This document shows, piece by piece, positions 7,665 to 15,683 of a stretch of 25,009 nt of DNA (its first letter is position 1; the number at the start of each line of letters is the position of its first letter). Source of the DNA: a virus. The notes below the pieces were generated by a model. It was not told the origin of the DNA and did no database searches. It saw nothing but the letters and a program-made list of their open reading frames with translations. The position numbers and the translations under genes are program-made. The DNA is taken from the IMG/VR virus record IMGVR_UViG_3300034631_000027, positions 1 through 25,009 of that record; one strand, given 5' to 3'.

Positions 7665-7874
7665 TCAGGCCGCCTCTAAAAGGCCCGTCTCGATCGTCGC
7701 CCGATGTTCCTCGGACCAGACGTCGAGCAGGCCGAGGGCAAACTCGGCTTCCTCGATCCCCGGCTCGCCGGTGAGTGGGTTCCAACCCACTTGGAAGATC
7801 TCGACCAGCTTCGGGTCGGCCAGGATAAGGTTCACCAGGTGCCGGATTGCCCAAGGTGCAAGGAACGTAGTCAT
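7665..7874 (-). CDS. Small hypothetical protein, 69 aa
   Basis: Start placed at the ATG at 7874 (MTTFLAPWAIRHL). A TTG at 7889 would add five residues. The product is acidic and probably helical, with DPKLVEIFQVGWNPLTGEPG in the middle. No motif is recognised. It is first in the small minus-strand group that ends at the terminator near 7120. A GCCTAT/ATAGGC dyad (7617-7639) lies between it and the next gene. Confidence 0.5.
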   Translation of the reverse strand: MTTFLAPWAIRHLVNLILADPKLVEIFQVGWNPLTGEPGIEEAEFALGLLDVWSEEHRATIETGLLEAA

Positions 7875-8074
7875 GAGAGGATGCCCCAAATCAGCAGAGT
7901 TGATGCTTGGAGATTCGCCTACAATAGGAAGCGCGTCAAACAGTAATATAAAGAAGCCCTGTTAAAACAAAGGCTTACTAAGTCACTGCTTACTTACCAC
8001 TCAGCTCAGAGAGCCTAAAAAACTCTTTCGCTACCTGATCGCTCTGCTATGCTTCTTACAATCTGAGGGATGAT

Positions 8075-8527
8075 ATGCGCCTGACACTTGCCACCCTACT
8101 CTGCCTTATGCCCGTTGCCGCTAATGCGCAGGCGTTCGGGCTTCGTGCCGATATGTCGCTCAACGATCTACAGGTGATCGAGCAGAACACTGTAAACAGC
8201 TATTGGGTCGATGTTCCTCAGCCAAACGAGAATTTCGACCGCTACCTTGTCACAGCTACAAGTGCCGGTGTCTGCACCGTGATCGCGAGCAACATGAATG
8301 CGAGCTCGTTCATTGACCTAAAGCAAGTTCTCGATCCGGTGCTACGTCGAACCTACGGCGAGCCCACGCGTGAACACGAGAGCGCATCCTTGTGGGAAGG
8401 CTTGCAAGGCCCCGTAGAGGCAATCTTTCTTGCCGCCTACCCTGACGGCCTCCTCTTAAGTTATAGCTTCCCTGGCGCCGCAGAGTGCGCAGCTGCACGA
8501 AGCGTAGTCGATGCCACGGGCCTCTGA
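8075..8527 (+). CDS. Secreted hypothetical protein on the opposite strand to the phage genes
   Basis: 150 aa. The ATG is preceded by TGAGGGA. A clear signal peptide is present (MRLTLATLLCLMPVAANAQA, cleavage likely after ANA). The mature protein has two Cys (about residues 67 and 136) that could form one disulfide. No family is recognised. It is the only clear plus-strand gene in the element and is convergent with the Rep-like gene, with only 13 bp between the stops, so it has its own promoter. This fits a moron-type gene expressed from the integrated state (inference). Confidence 0.72.
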   Translation: MRLTLATLLCLMPVAANAQAFGLRADMSLNDLQVIEQNTVNSYWVDVPQPNENFDRYLVTATSAGVCTVIASNMNASSFIDLKQVLDPVLRRTYGEPTREHESASLWEGLQGPVEAIFLAAYPDGLLLSYSFPGAAECAAARSVVDATGL

Positions 8528-8540
8528 ATACGCGGCTGCC

Positions 8541-9620
8541 TCAAGCTGCACGCGCCAGCACAGTGCGAGGGCGAGCCAACCAGTCATCTTCGGCGAGCCG
8601 GTGTAGCTCGCGAGAAACGAACTGCACTTTACTAGTGCCGAGCAGCTCGACGGTGCGCTCGGTGGTCTTGCTGAAATACGAGATCCAACCCTCGGCGCTG
8701 TAGAGCTCTTTGATCGTCACCTGGCGCGATCCTGCCCTGCCCTTGATCTTGCCGCACGCGATCGCCAGGGCCGCCTTAAGGGCCTCGAGCTCGGCCGGTG
8801 TTCCCTGCTCGAGGCAAACGACGCCGTGAATGTGCAGTCGACCGGTGGGACTAAGTTCGAACTGAAAGGCGTAGCAAGGTTCATGGGCGGCCGTTCCTCC
8901 TAGCGCACGGTTGAGGTAGGTCGCCAGGAGCTTCACCGGATCGGCGCTTGCCCTGAGTGCCTTCTCGCGGGCCGGAGAGAGGTTGACCGTGATTGCCACG
9001 CCGTTCCTGGTCTGGCTCGAGCGAATGGCCTGGTCGAACTTGTCGGCGGCCGTGGATCTCGACCAGGTGGAGGATGGCGTGATGGTCGGCAGGGTGAAGG
9101 GCTTCTCAGGCCTGCCGAACAGATGCGCCAGGGGTGACGGTTGGCTGGCTCTTACGCGGTCTGCAAGGCTGGTGGTGAGAGAGGGTGAAGGGGTGTGGGT
9201 TGAGGGGGTGTAACCCCTTACTAGACAACCTCTAAGGTAGATCGCCGGAAAGGCCCGCGCAGCCTGGGCTTTTGCCAGATTTTCGTCGTTGGATTTTGTC
9301 GCAATTTTCGCACCTACCGAGGTGTCGATCGCGTCCGGAAACAGGGCGTCGAGGGCGGCCGCGAACTCATCGCCGGAGAGGTGATTGAGGTTCACGCATT
9401 GGGAATGGTCGGCGGGTGGCAAGGGTGCCGGTGTGGGTGTGGTGTCCAGGGCCTCGACCTCGGCCAGGAGGGCGGCCGTTTCGGGATCGAGCGGCGAGGG
9501 TGCGGGCGTAAGCAAGGTCGCCGCAGCAACGGGCGCACGGCGTGAAAGCAACCCGCAAATAAATGACCAGAAACGAACGGTCGCGAGCCTTAGCTCTTGC
9601 TTTTCGCGGGCGAAACTCAT
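8541..9620 (-). CDS. HUH-type rolling-circle replication initiator-like protein
   Basis: 359 aa. The C-terminal half carries the three motifs of HUH endonuclease Reps in order: a hydrophobic strand AITVNLS (209-215) as motif 1, GRLHIHGVV with H263-x-H265 (HUH metal site) as motif 2, and WISYFSK with Y315 and K318 (YxxK nucleophile region) as motif 3. The N-terminal 180 residues are Pro/Ala/Thr-rich and not recognised. HUH Reps nick one strand at an origin and start rolling-circle replication. I see no helicase domain, so a host helicase would be needed. A perfect hairpin lies 45-68 bp upstream of the start and could be an origin. Relaxase or transposase HUH enzymes are alternatives. Family membership rests on motifs only. 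Confidence 0.72.
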   Translation of the reverse strand: MSFAREKQELRLATVRFWSFICGLLSRRAPVAAATLLTPAPSPLDPETAALLAEVEALDTTPTPAPLPPADHSQCVNLNHLSGDEFAAALDALFPDAIDTSVGAKIATKSNDENLAKAQAARAFPAIYLRGCLVRGYTPSTHTPSPSLTTSLADRVRASQPSPLAHLFGRPEKPFTLPTITPSSTWSRSTAADKFDQAIRSSQTRNGVAITVNLSPAREKALRASADPVKLLATYLNRALGGTAAHEPCYAFQFELSPTGRLHIHGVVCLEQGTPAELEALKAALAIACGKIKGRAGSRQVTIKELYSAEGWISYFSKTTERTVELLGTSKVQFVSRELHRLAEDDWLARPRTVLARAA

Positions 9621-9664
9621 AATATATTGAGGTCTTTCCTGAGACGATCTGAATAAGTAGTAAG

Positions 9665-9693
9665 GCCCCGCGATTGCAGTCGCGGGGCTTTTT
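9665..9693 (+). terminator. Perfect 9-bp hairpin with T-tract; terminator or replication-origin hairpin
   Basis: GCCCCGCGA (9665-9673) and TCGCGGGGC (9680-9688) flank a 6-nt loop, and five T follow on the plus strand. The shape is a classic Rho-independent terminator for plus-strand transcription, yet both neighbouring genes are on the minus strand. Its place just upstream of the HUH Rep gene makes a double-strand or single-strand origin an alternative. Confidence 0.6.
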
Positions 9694-9708
9694 CGTTGCT
9701 GCGCACTG

Positions 9709-10158
9709 TTATAGCGAAAACGCGGCGTCGATCTGGCCGGTGATGATGCGGCTTAGGTCGCGGGCTAGGTCGTGCGACATAGGCTTAGGCGGTGCGTCCA
9801 TCGGAATACTGAGGTGAATACCGGCGCCGCGACGGATCACTTTGAAATCCGCGTCGAGGTTGAGCACGCCGGAATCTTTCGGCGACCGAGGCACGGCCAG
9901 GTGATCGGCGAGCTCGGCGGCCGTCTCGGTTGTGAATGGAACGGCGTCGCCGTCGCCAATACGGATAATGATGCGGTCGCGGTCGGTTGCCTTGACTTCA
10001 AAGCCGGGGATGGTGTCGGAGATGGTGCCGCGCTCGATCTCGGTATTGATCAGGTGAGCGATGATCTCGCTAACGGTCTGGAGGTTGTGAGCCGCGCCGA
10101 TTGCCTTGAGCTGAGTAAGGCGTTCCGGCGCGACCATCAGGGTTGCAGAGTTACGCAT
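9709..10158 (-). CDS. Ribbon-helix-helix-like DNA-binding protein, 149 aa
   Basis: The N-terminal 45 residues have the RHH pattern. A short strand (ATLMV) is followed by helix 1 (ERLTQLKAIGAAHN), a turn, and helix 2 (TVSEIIAHLINTEIERG), as in CopG/Arc/MetJ-type regulators. The remaining about 100 residues are predicted mixed alpha/beta and are not recognised. AGGA lies about 9 nt before the ATG. A perfect 16-bp inverted repeat sits 14-65 bp upstream, a natural operator for a dimeric or tetrameric RHH repressor. It lies between the tape measure and Rep genes. In the absence of a CI-type repressor it is the best candidate regulator of the element. Assignment is by pattern only. Confidence 0.6.
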   Translation of the reverse strand: MRNSATLMVAPERLTQLKAIGAAHNLQTVSEIIAHLINTEIERGTISDTIPGFEVKATDRDRIIIRIGDGDAVPFTTETAAELADHLAVPRSPKDSGVLNLDADFKVIRRGAGIHLSIPMDAPPKPMSHDLARDLSRIITGQIDAAFSL

Positions 10159-10171
10159 GTGGGGCTTCCTG

Positions 10172-10223
10172 TTAATGTAGTAGCAATAATATCAGGTCGC
10201 CCCGCTCATTGCTACTACATTAA
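10172..10223. promoter_or_regulatory. Perfect 16-bp inverted repeat, candidate operator
   Basis: TTAATGTAGTAGCAAT (10172-10187) and ATTGCTACTACATTAA (10208-10223) are exact inverse copies with a 20-bp spacer. They fill the gap between the tape measure stop and the RHH-like gene. There is no U-tract, so it is not a standard terminator. The arm extended outward, CTTTAATGTAGTAGCA, recurs with one mismatch at the tail tube gene start (18645-18660). Confidence 0.7.
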
Positions 10224-10226
10224 AGT

Positions 10227-12524
10227 TTAGGTGCCCATGCCTCGGTTGTTCAGGCTGTTCCCAGGCCGGCGCTGTCGCATGATCTCGCTCTGCACCAGGC
10301 CGCGAATAGAGCCCTCGACCTGCTTAGCGATGTTCTCGCCGAGGGCCTGGTCGGCCTGCTCGCCTCGAGATCCTCCCTCGACCTTGATTGAGATCGTGGG
10401 TGCGATCGTCACGGCGCCGGATCTTGAGGCCTGTGCAATGGATTTGCTGCCAACCATGCCGCCATCGGCGAAGCGGCCGACCTGGCCGGAGTTGATGGCC
10501 TCAAGTAAGGCGCGGTTCTTGGCGGTAGCGGCCGAATTAATTACGAACTCGCCCTGGGACAGCATTGCAGGCACGGAATCCGAGCGAGCCGTGCCAGTGC
10601 CTCGGACAGGGCCGCCGCTCGCTAGGTGTTGCACCTCGCCGCCGTTGGACAGGCCGAGGATGCTGAGCAAGCCGCCACCAGTGCCGCCGCCCATGAAGCT
10701 CGAGATCAGGGCGTTGATCGCCTGGTCGAGGGCCATGTCGATCAAGCGATCGGCCAGGCGACCAAAGGCGTTGCTAAGCGCCTCGACGGCGCTCGAGCCG
10801 TTACGGAGGTCGCCAATGATGCCGCCGAGGAAATCCTTGGCAATACCTTTCGCGTTCTCCTGGGCCTGCTCGAGCCGCTCCATAGCAGCGGTCTGGCTGT
10901 CGATCTCTGTAACCAGGTTACGGATAGAATCTTTCTGCTGATCTGTCGCATTGGCACCTGCACGCCGGAGCTCGGCGTCGATACGACGCTCGACCTCGCT
11001 AGCGCCAATCAAGTCGAGCTCGCGTTGCAGTTCGGTGATCAGCTCGACAATAGCGTCGCGCTCTTGAGTAGCGCTGCCGGCTCGGCCGCCGCCACCACTT
11101 CCACCGGAGCCGGAGCCGGAGCCGGAGCCTGCACCTGGTGCGATCGGGTAGTCGCTCAAGGTGATCGGCTTGACGGGTGTCGCCGGTTTGAACGTGCCGG
11201 AGAACTCGGACCAGGTAGCGCCCTCGCCGATCGCGTCCGTGTTAGATGCCGCCGCATGTGCTGCCCTGGCGGCGTCGCGTAGGGCGATGAAGTGACTAAC
11301 GACGCCGGAGATCGAAGCCTGCAAATTGGCAAAGTCGGGGTTCGCCTGGCCGAGCGCCTCGATCGCCGCGGCTGCACTTTCCGCGGTTCCCTTACCCTTG
11401 AGGATCTGCTCAATGAGATCCTGAAACGCGGCGTCGACCTCGCCGAACTGGCCGCGCGTGTTGGTCGCCAGGTTGGCGACGGCCTGCTCGGCCTGGGCAA
11501 GCTCGAGCTCGGCGTCGGTTACGGAGTCGCCGAGGGTGTCGAATTTGGCGGCCAGGCCCTCGATCAGGCCGATGATGCGTTGAATGTCGGCCATGTCCTT
11601 TGCGAACGTCTCGCCGATCGCGTCGCCGAGATCGTTGAGGGCGTTATCGAAGGCCGGCGAGTTGACCAGGTTGGTGATCGAGGTGCCGAGATTGTCGAGC
11701 ATCTGCGCAAAGCGCTGCCCTGCACCGGATGTCGAGTTGAACTTGCCGGCAGTGTCGATCAATACATTCTGCAGCCGAACGAAACTGCTCGAGATCGTCG
11801 TTTCGGACGTGGCAACCTTGTCGCGCAGCGTGACCGATCCGGCCTCAAAGGCGCGGAAGAAAGCCTCGCTGCTGATCTTGCCGTCGACGACAAGCTGCCG
11901 GAGCTTGGCGACCGAGCCGCCTGCCTCATCTAGGCCGGCGGCAACAGCCTGGGCGATCGGCTGGGCGCCTTCCATGATCGAGTTAAATTCTTCAGCGCGA
12001 ACAATTCCGCCGCCCATAGCCTGGCCGAGCTGCATCAGGGCGCCGCTTGCCGCGCCTGCATCGGTGCCGGCGACGCGGAGCGCCAGGCTCACGCTGTCGG
12101 TAAAGCCGAGCAGTTCCTCGGTTGAGGCGCCGAGCTCGCCTTGCACCAGGGCAATACGGCCATAGAGCTCGACCAGGGACTCGAGCGGTGCGGCGTTACG
12201 CTGTGCGGAGTCGAACAGGCTCTTGTAAACCTTCTCGAGATCCTGGCCGGCCAGGCCGGCGACCTTGAGCGAATTGGTGATGCGGGTCGAGCTGTCGATT
12301 AGCTGCTGAGCCGCGCGGAGTGAAAGGCCACTTGCAAGGCCCGCGACCAGGCCGGCGCCCATGCGACCGAAACCGGCCTCAATCCGGCTAGTCGCCAGCT
12401 TGACGCGCTTTTCGATGCGGCCGAGATCACGGTCGGACGTGCGGGCCGCGCGGGCAAAGTTCTTCTCAAAGTCGCGAATACGCGCCTCGAGCTGAATAAG
12501 CAGTTTTTCGGATTCGATCGCCAT
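10227..12524 (-). CDS. Phage tail tape measure protein
   Basis: 765 aa. The N-terminal 60 residues are a charged helix, followed by the tape-measure N-terminal domain (about 60-260: AAQQLIDSSTRITNSLKVAG, then SALMQLGQAMGGGIVRAEEFNSIMEGAQ), typical of siphovirus proteins. Long helical stretches and a Gly/Ser linker (about 465-480) follow. The C-terminal end has the LASGGPVRGTGTARSDSVPAMLS-type segment common in tape measure proteins. It sets tail length; by the usual rule of about 0.15 nm per residue it would give a tail near 115 nm. It is the last gene of the structural block. In lambda-like phages it is followed by tail-tip genes, which are absent here. Confidence 0.93.
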   Translation of the reverse strand: MAIESEKLLIQLEARIRDFEKNFARAARTSDRDLGRIEKRVKLATSRIEAGFGRMGAGLVAGLASGLSLRAAQQLIDSSTRITNSLKVAGLAGQDLEKVYKSLFDSAQRNAAPLESLVELYGRIALVQGELGASTEELLGFTDSVSLALRVAGTDAGAASGALMQLGQAMGGGIVRAEEFNSIMEGAQPIAQAVAAGLDEAGGSVAKLRQLVVDGKISSEAFFRAFEAGSVTLRDKVATSETTISSSFVRLQNVLIDTAGKFNSTSGAGQRFAQMLDNLGTSITNLVNSPAFDNALNDLGDAIGETFAKDMADIQRIIGLIEGLAAKFDTLGDSVTDAELELAQAEQAVANLATNTRGQFGEVDAAFQDLIEQILKGKGTAESAAAAIEALGQANPDFANLQASISGVVSHFIALRDAARAAHAAASNTDAIGEGATWSEFSGTFKPATPVKPITLSDYPIAPGAGSGSGSGSGGSGGGGRAGSATQERDAIVELITELQRELDLIGASEVERRIDAELRRAGANATDQQKDSIRNLVTEIDSQTAAMERLEQAQENAKGIAKDFLGGIIGDLRNGSSAVEALSNAFGRLADRLIDMALDQAINALISSFMGGGTGGGLLSILGLSNGGEVQHLASGGPVRGTGTARSDSVPAMLSQGEFVINSAATAKNRALLEAINSGQVGRFADGGMVGSKSIAQASRSGAVTIAPTISIKVEGGSRGEQADQALGENIAKQVEGSIRGLVQSEIMRQRRPGNSLNNRGMGT
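11104..11129. repeat. CCGGAG hexanucleotide repeat in the tape measure gene
   Basis: Four tandem CCGGAG units plus two bases encode a Gly-Ser alternation on the minus strand. Copy number can change in frame and would alter a flexible linker, slightly changing the length of the tape measure. Confidence 0.65.
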
Positions 12525-12535
12525 TGTGGGTGTCC

Positions 12536-14317
12536 TTAGAAAACGAGTAGGCCGTCGGGCCTGGCCGAGGTGTCGGCGTAGATGCTGAGGGCGGATTCAC
12601 CGGCGAACGCTCGCGCAACAGCCATGGCGCTCGCGACGCTGCCGTCGATTTTGTCGCGAGAGCGCTTTTTGCTGAATTTCTTGCCACCGGCCGCGTCCAT
12701 CTCGACTGCGATATTGCTGAAGTTCCACCGGAGCACTGGATGGCCACCATGGCGGAACTTTCCCGCCAGAATGGCACGCTCGAGCTCTTTGATTGCCGGC
12801 GCCATGCTGATCATGCCCTGGCGGAACTCGACGACGGGGATTCCGTCGTCGGCTAGGTTTGCCATCATGACTTTGGCGTTCCAGGGGTCAAAAGCGACCT
12901 CCTGCACGTTGAACTCATGGCAAAGGTCGCGAACTTTCTGCTCTACCTGGCGATAGTCGACGACATTGCCCTCGGTCGGCGCAATGTGGCCGGCCTCGGC
13001 CCATGCGACATACGGAACGCCGGCCTGGTCGGCGCGGGCGCGTAGGTTATCGCCCGGGCAATAAAACCAGGGGTGCACGTCATAGCCGCCCTGGTCGTCG
13101 GGCCAGCACGCGACGATCACGGTCAGGTCAGAAACAGAACTGAGGTCGACGCCGAGCCAGCATGGCTTAGAGCGCAGGGCCTCGAGGTCGATCGGAACGT
13201 TACCGCGATCGTAAACCTGCATTTCGACGAACGGGTCGGCGCTGTGGTCGAGCCAGACATTAAGATGATCGTTGCGGAAGCGCTCACGTTCCGCCGGCCG
13301 GTGCTCGGCTTCGCGAGCCTCCTGTCGCAAGCTATCAATGTCGGGGAAGCCCTCGGCGAGGCCAGGGTTAGCACGGTGCCACAAGGCCTCGTCTTTCCAA
13401 TCCGCGTTATTGGGCGTTTCAAAAAGGATCGGCAGCGTGCCGGGATCATCGATCTCGCCGCGTGCGACCTTCCGGGCGTAATCGAAAGTGTCGAAGGCGA
13501 TTCCGTCCTGGCCGCGTCCAGCTTGACTAATAACAACCATGAGCGAGCCGCGAACCTTTGAGAGGCCGGTGCGGAGAACGCCGTAAAGTTTAGCGTCTCT
13601 GAAACTGTGGATTTCATCGACCAAGCAAAAGCTGGGGGTGCGCCCGTTCTGTGCGGCCGCGTCGCTCGATACTGCTTGAAGGAAGCTACCGGAGTCCGGG
13701 TGGCGAATGCGGTGCCGGTAGTCGAGGATCTTCGTCGCCCGTTTGGTGGCCGCGTGCTCGCGCACGATGCCGGCCGCTTCCTCAAACGCAATGCGCGCCT
13801 GGTCGCGGTCATAGGCCGCGCATATCACCTGGCCGCCGTTGATCCTTTCGGGACCGAATAAGTGCAACAGCGCCATGGCCGCGCCGAGGGAGGTTTTCCG
13901 GCCACCACGCGGTATCATCATGATGACATTCCGGATGATGCGAGTTCCATCGGGGTGGCGCGGACCATAGGTCGCGCGGATAATACGCTCCTGCCATCGG
14001 GGAAGCTGAAAAGCCCTCCCCTTGGAGCCGCTCTTTGGATGCTTGAGCGCGCGCAGGAAGCGGACGGCACGCTCGCCGCCGCCGATCATTTCGCCGGTCT
14101 TGGTCTTAAAGATCGGCGGATCATCAATCGGGCTGTTGTCAAAGATCCATTCCGGATATGTCGACGATTTAGAAGTCGAGCGGGTTATCGTCGCCTCCCC
14201 CGTCGAGCTCGCGCATAGATGGGCGAGCTCGGGAAACGGGCGTTGCGCCGATCTCGGCCGCGATTTGGCGGGCGCTGATAATTGCCTTATCCTGCAAGCG
14301 AGCCAGGCGCGGATCAA
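12536..14317 (-). CDS. Terminase large subunit (P27-associated type)
   Basis: 593 aa as an open frame, but similarity to the family starts at about residue 54 (TYPEWIFDNSPIDDP, near 14158). The ATPase has the Walker A-like PRGGRKTS (136-143) and Walker B LVDEIH (232-237). The nuclease domain begins with WLGVDLSS (Asp391), with a second acidic site in AFDPWNAK. Family: Terminase_1 (PF03354). It cuts and pumps DNA into the prohead through the portal. Start is unclear: the only ATG before the conserved region is at 14317, inside the small terminase gene, and the next (14092) would delete conserved residues. A non-canonical start near 14160-14175, right after the terS stop, is possible. The tape measure gene follows after about 11 bp. 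Confidence 0.92.
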   Translation of the reverse strand: MIRAWLACRIRQLSAPAKSRPRSAQRPFPELAHLCASSTGEATITRSTSKSSTYPEWIFDNSPIDDPPIFKTKTGEMIGGGERAVRFLRALKHPKSGSKGRAFQLPRWQERIIRATYGPRHPDGTRIIRNVIMMIPRGGRKTSLGAAMALLHLFGPERINGGQVICAAYDRDQARIAFEEAAGIVREHAATKRATKILDYRHRIRHPDSGSFLQAVSSDAAAQNGRTPSFCLVDEIHSFRDAKLYGVLRTGLSKVRGSLMVVISQAGRGQDGIAFDTFDYARKVARGEIDDPGTLPILFETPNNADWKDEALWHRANPGLAEGFPDIDSLRQEAREAEHRPAERERFRNDHLNVWLDHSADPFVEMQVYDRGNVPIDLEALRSKPCWLGVDLSSVSDLTVIVACWPDDQGGYDVHPWFYCPGDNLRARADQAGVPYVAWAEAGHIAPTEGNVVDYRQVEQKVRDLCHEFNVQEVAFDPWNAKVMMANLADDGIPVVEFRQGMISMAPAIKELERAILAGKFRHGGHPVLRWNFSNIAVEMDAAGGKKFSKKRSRDKIDGSVASAMAVARAFAGESALSIYADTSARPDGLLVF

Positions 14318-14561
14318 AGCCGGTCTTAAGCAGCTTCTCGAGGTCGCGGACGCGGCCGATCAAGAGGCAATACGACTCGACCATTCCGAGATCGGCGTCG
14401 GTCAAAATTCGCCGCTCGACCAGTTCCGGCATGATGCGGCGCCATTCGGCGCGTGCGTTCGTGCTGAGCCAGGCGGGCGCCCTTGGCACCTCGAGCACTG
14501 GATTGGCGGCCTCGGCTATGCTGTCGGGTTTACGGCCCTTCACTTTGCCAGCCTTTCGCAA
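14169..14561 (-). CDS. Terminase small subunit, P27 family
   Basis: 130 aa. The N-terminal basic segment KAGKVKGRKPD and the sequence PAWLSTNARAEWRRIMPELVERRILTDAD are typical of P27-family small terminases (Terminase_4, PF05119), whose N-terminal end binds the packaging site. A helical middle (ESYCLLIGRVRDLEKLLK) and an acidic C-terminal end ending in NPLDF follow. The start overlaps the end of the head-tail adaptor gene, and the large subunit gene follows directly. Packaging genes normally precede the portal; here they lie after the head-tail connectors. Confidence 0.9.
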   Translation of the reverse strand: MRKAGKVKGRKPDSIAEAANPVLEVPRAPAWLSTNARAEWRRIMPELVERRILTDADLGMVESYCLLIGRVRDLEKLLKTGFDPRLARLQDKAIISARQIAAEIGATPVSRARPSMRELDGGGDDNPLDF

Positions 14562-14857
14562 CGGAGCTCGAGGCCCTGGCGCCGGCCGAGCTCGCGGATC
14601 TCGACCAGATCGAAAGCCTGGCCGTCATAGGTGACGCGGGTCGAGGTCGTGATGCCTTGCCGATAGCGAACGCGGAAAATCATCGTGTTGCGCTCGGCCT
14701 CGGCGTCGGCCCGCAAGAACTCGGTTGCGGTTTGCTGGAGGATCTCGGCGCGGACGGTCGCGAGCGGTGCCCAGATCTCTTTGACAGTGCCGGCCGGCGA
14801 CACTGTTTTAGTGAACGTCTCGAGGGTGATCTGGTGAATGAGTTTACCGGAACGCAT
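14540..14857 (-). CDS. Head-tail adaptor (head closure) protein
   Basis: 105 aa starting at the ATG at 14857, which shares one base with the stop of the upstream gene (TAATG). The pattern RSGKLIHQITLETFTKTVSP, then EIWAPLATVRAEILQ, then TRVTYDGQAFDLVEIREL is that of the Phage_H_T_join family (PF05521; SPP1 gp16-type). The longer open frame upstream of 14857 is a shadow of the DUF3168 gene. The protein closes the portal-connector channel and joins it to the tail. Confidence 0.88.
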   Translation of the reverse strand: MRSGKLIHQITLETFTKTVSPAGTVKEIWAPLATVRAEILQQTATEFLRADAEAERNTMIFRVRYRQGITTSTRVTYDGQAFDLVEIRELGRRQGLELRCERLAK

Positions 14858-15267
14858 TAGATTCTTTCCTCGAGCAGGGCCTCGATCGAGAGCACGGCGT
14901 GACCGTGATGGCCGGAGGGGTCGCGCAGATAACGGGCGCCGGCGACGCGGAAGTCGACCAGGGCGAGGCCAGTCAGTGCCGGCTTGGTGCGAAGTGCAGC
15001 GGTAACAGCGCCGGCGATTTCCTTGACGGTCGCGAGGCCAGTCTCGTTGGCCCAAATATGCAGATCAGCAACGACGCGGACGTGATTGCGGGAATAGGTC
15101 AGATCTTCCAAGGCGGTGCGGCCGTCGCCGATGATGATGGCCGGAAAGGCTTCGGGGCGGGCGCTATGGTCGACGATGTGATCGGCAGGCACAAGCTCGA
15201 GCACGGCCGGCGAAGCGACCAGGCGGGCGCGAATAGCGATCTGGAGGGCAAGGCTTGGCTCGGTCAT
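14857..15267 (-). CDS. DUF3168 tail completion/terminator protein
   Basis: 136 aa. The opening PSLALQIAIRARLVASPAVLELV, then FPAIIIGDG and the beta-strand HVRVVADLHIWANETG, with helix TVKEIAGAVTAALR, match DUF3168 (PF11367), a relative of lambda gpU-type tail terminators. It caps the tail tube and joins it to the head closure protein. It overlaps the upstream gp10-like gene by 4 bp (15264-15267) and the downstream adaptor gene by one base. Confidence 0.9.
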   Translation of the reverse strand: MTEPSLALQIAIRARLVASPAVLELVPADHIVDHSARPEAFPAIIIGDGRTALEDLTYSRNHVRVVADLHIWANETGLATVKEIAGAVTAALRTKPALTGLALVDFRVAGARYLRDPSGHHGHAVLSIEALLEERI

Positions 15268-15683
15268 GTGGCGGATTCCTTCACGGCCTTACGAATGGCC
15301 CGCTTGATCCTGGCCGTCGCTTTCTTGCGGCCGAGGCGCACGGCAGGCCAGAAAAATGGCTGGGCCTCGGCGTGAGCGGTGCCATACTCGACCAAATGGG
15401 GGTAGCGAACTGAGGTGTTGCCGACCGTGATCACGGCCGCATTGGGTGGCACCAGGTCGGAGCCGCCTGGCTGTGAATAGGGCGGCGTTACCTGGCCGCC
15501 AGGCGTGACAGTGATCGAGTCGATAAGGTCGCCGGTGTCGCGCGACGTTTCGGCGAGCACGCGCATAGCGCCGGCCATTTCCTCGGCCGACTTAATGACA
15601 GCCGGCTGCACGGCCTCGCGAACGGCGACCGGGATGGCCTTGAGGCGCCGGTTGAGGCGAGCGCTTTGCCGGCTCATGATCAA
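15264..15683 (-). CDS. HK97 gp10-like neck/tail completion protein
   Basis: 139 aa. The N-terminal helix RLNRRLKAIPVAVREAV, the segment TGDLIDSITV, and the conserved end YPHLVEYGTAHAEAQPFFWPAVR are diagnostic of the HK97-gp10_like family (PF04883). The basic C-terminal helix is also typical. It acts at the head-tail junction. It overlaps the gp6 connector gene by 4 bp; a start two codons later (MSRQS) is equally possible. Confidence 0.9.
   Translation of the reverse strand: MIMSRQSARLNRRLKAIPVAVREAVQPAVIKSAEEMAGAMRVLAETSRDTGDLIDSITVTPGGQVTPPYSQPGGSDLVPPNAAVITVGNTSVRYPHLVEYGTAHAEAQPFFWPAVRLGRKKATARIKRAIRKAVKESAT

Noticed and set aside
13123-13812. A 229-codon minus-strand frame inside the large terminase
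   Set aside because: Arg/Ser-rich shadow in another frame of the terminase gene, whose motifs are in the main frame.
14857-15055. N-terminal extension of the head-tail adaptor
   Set aside because: Arg-rich shadow of the DUF3168 gene; the ATG at 14857 in a TAATG overlap is the natural start.
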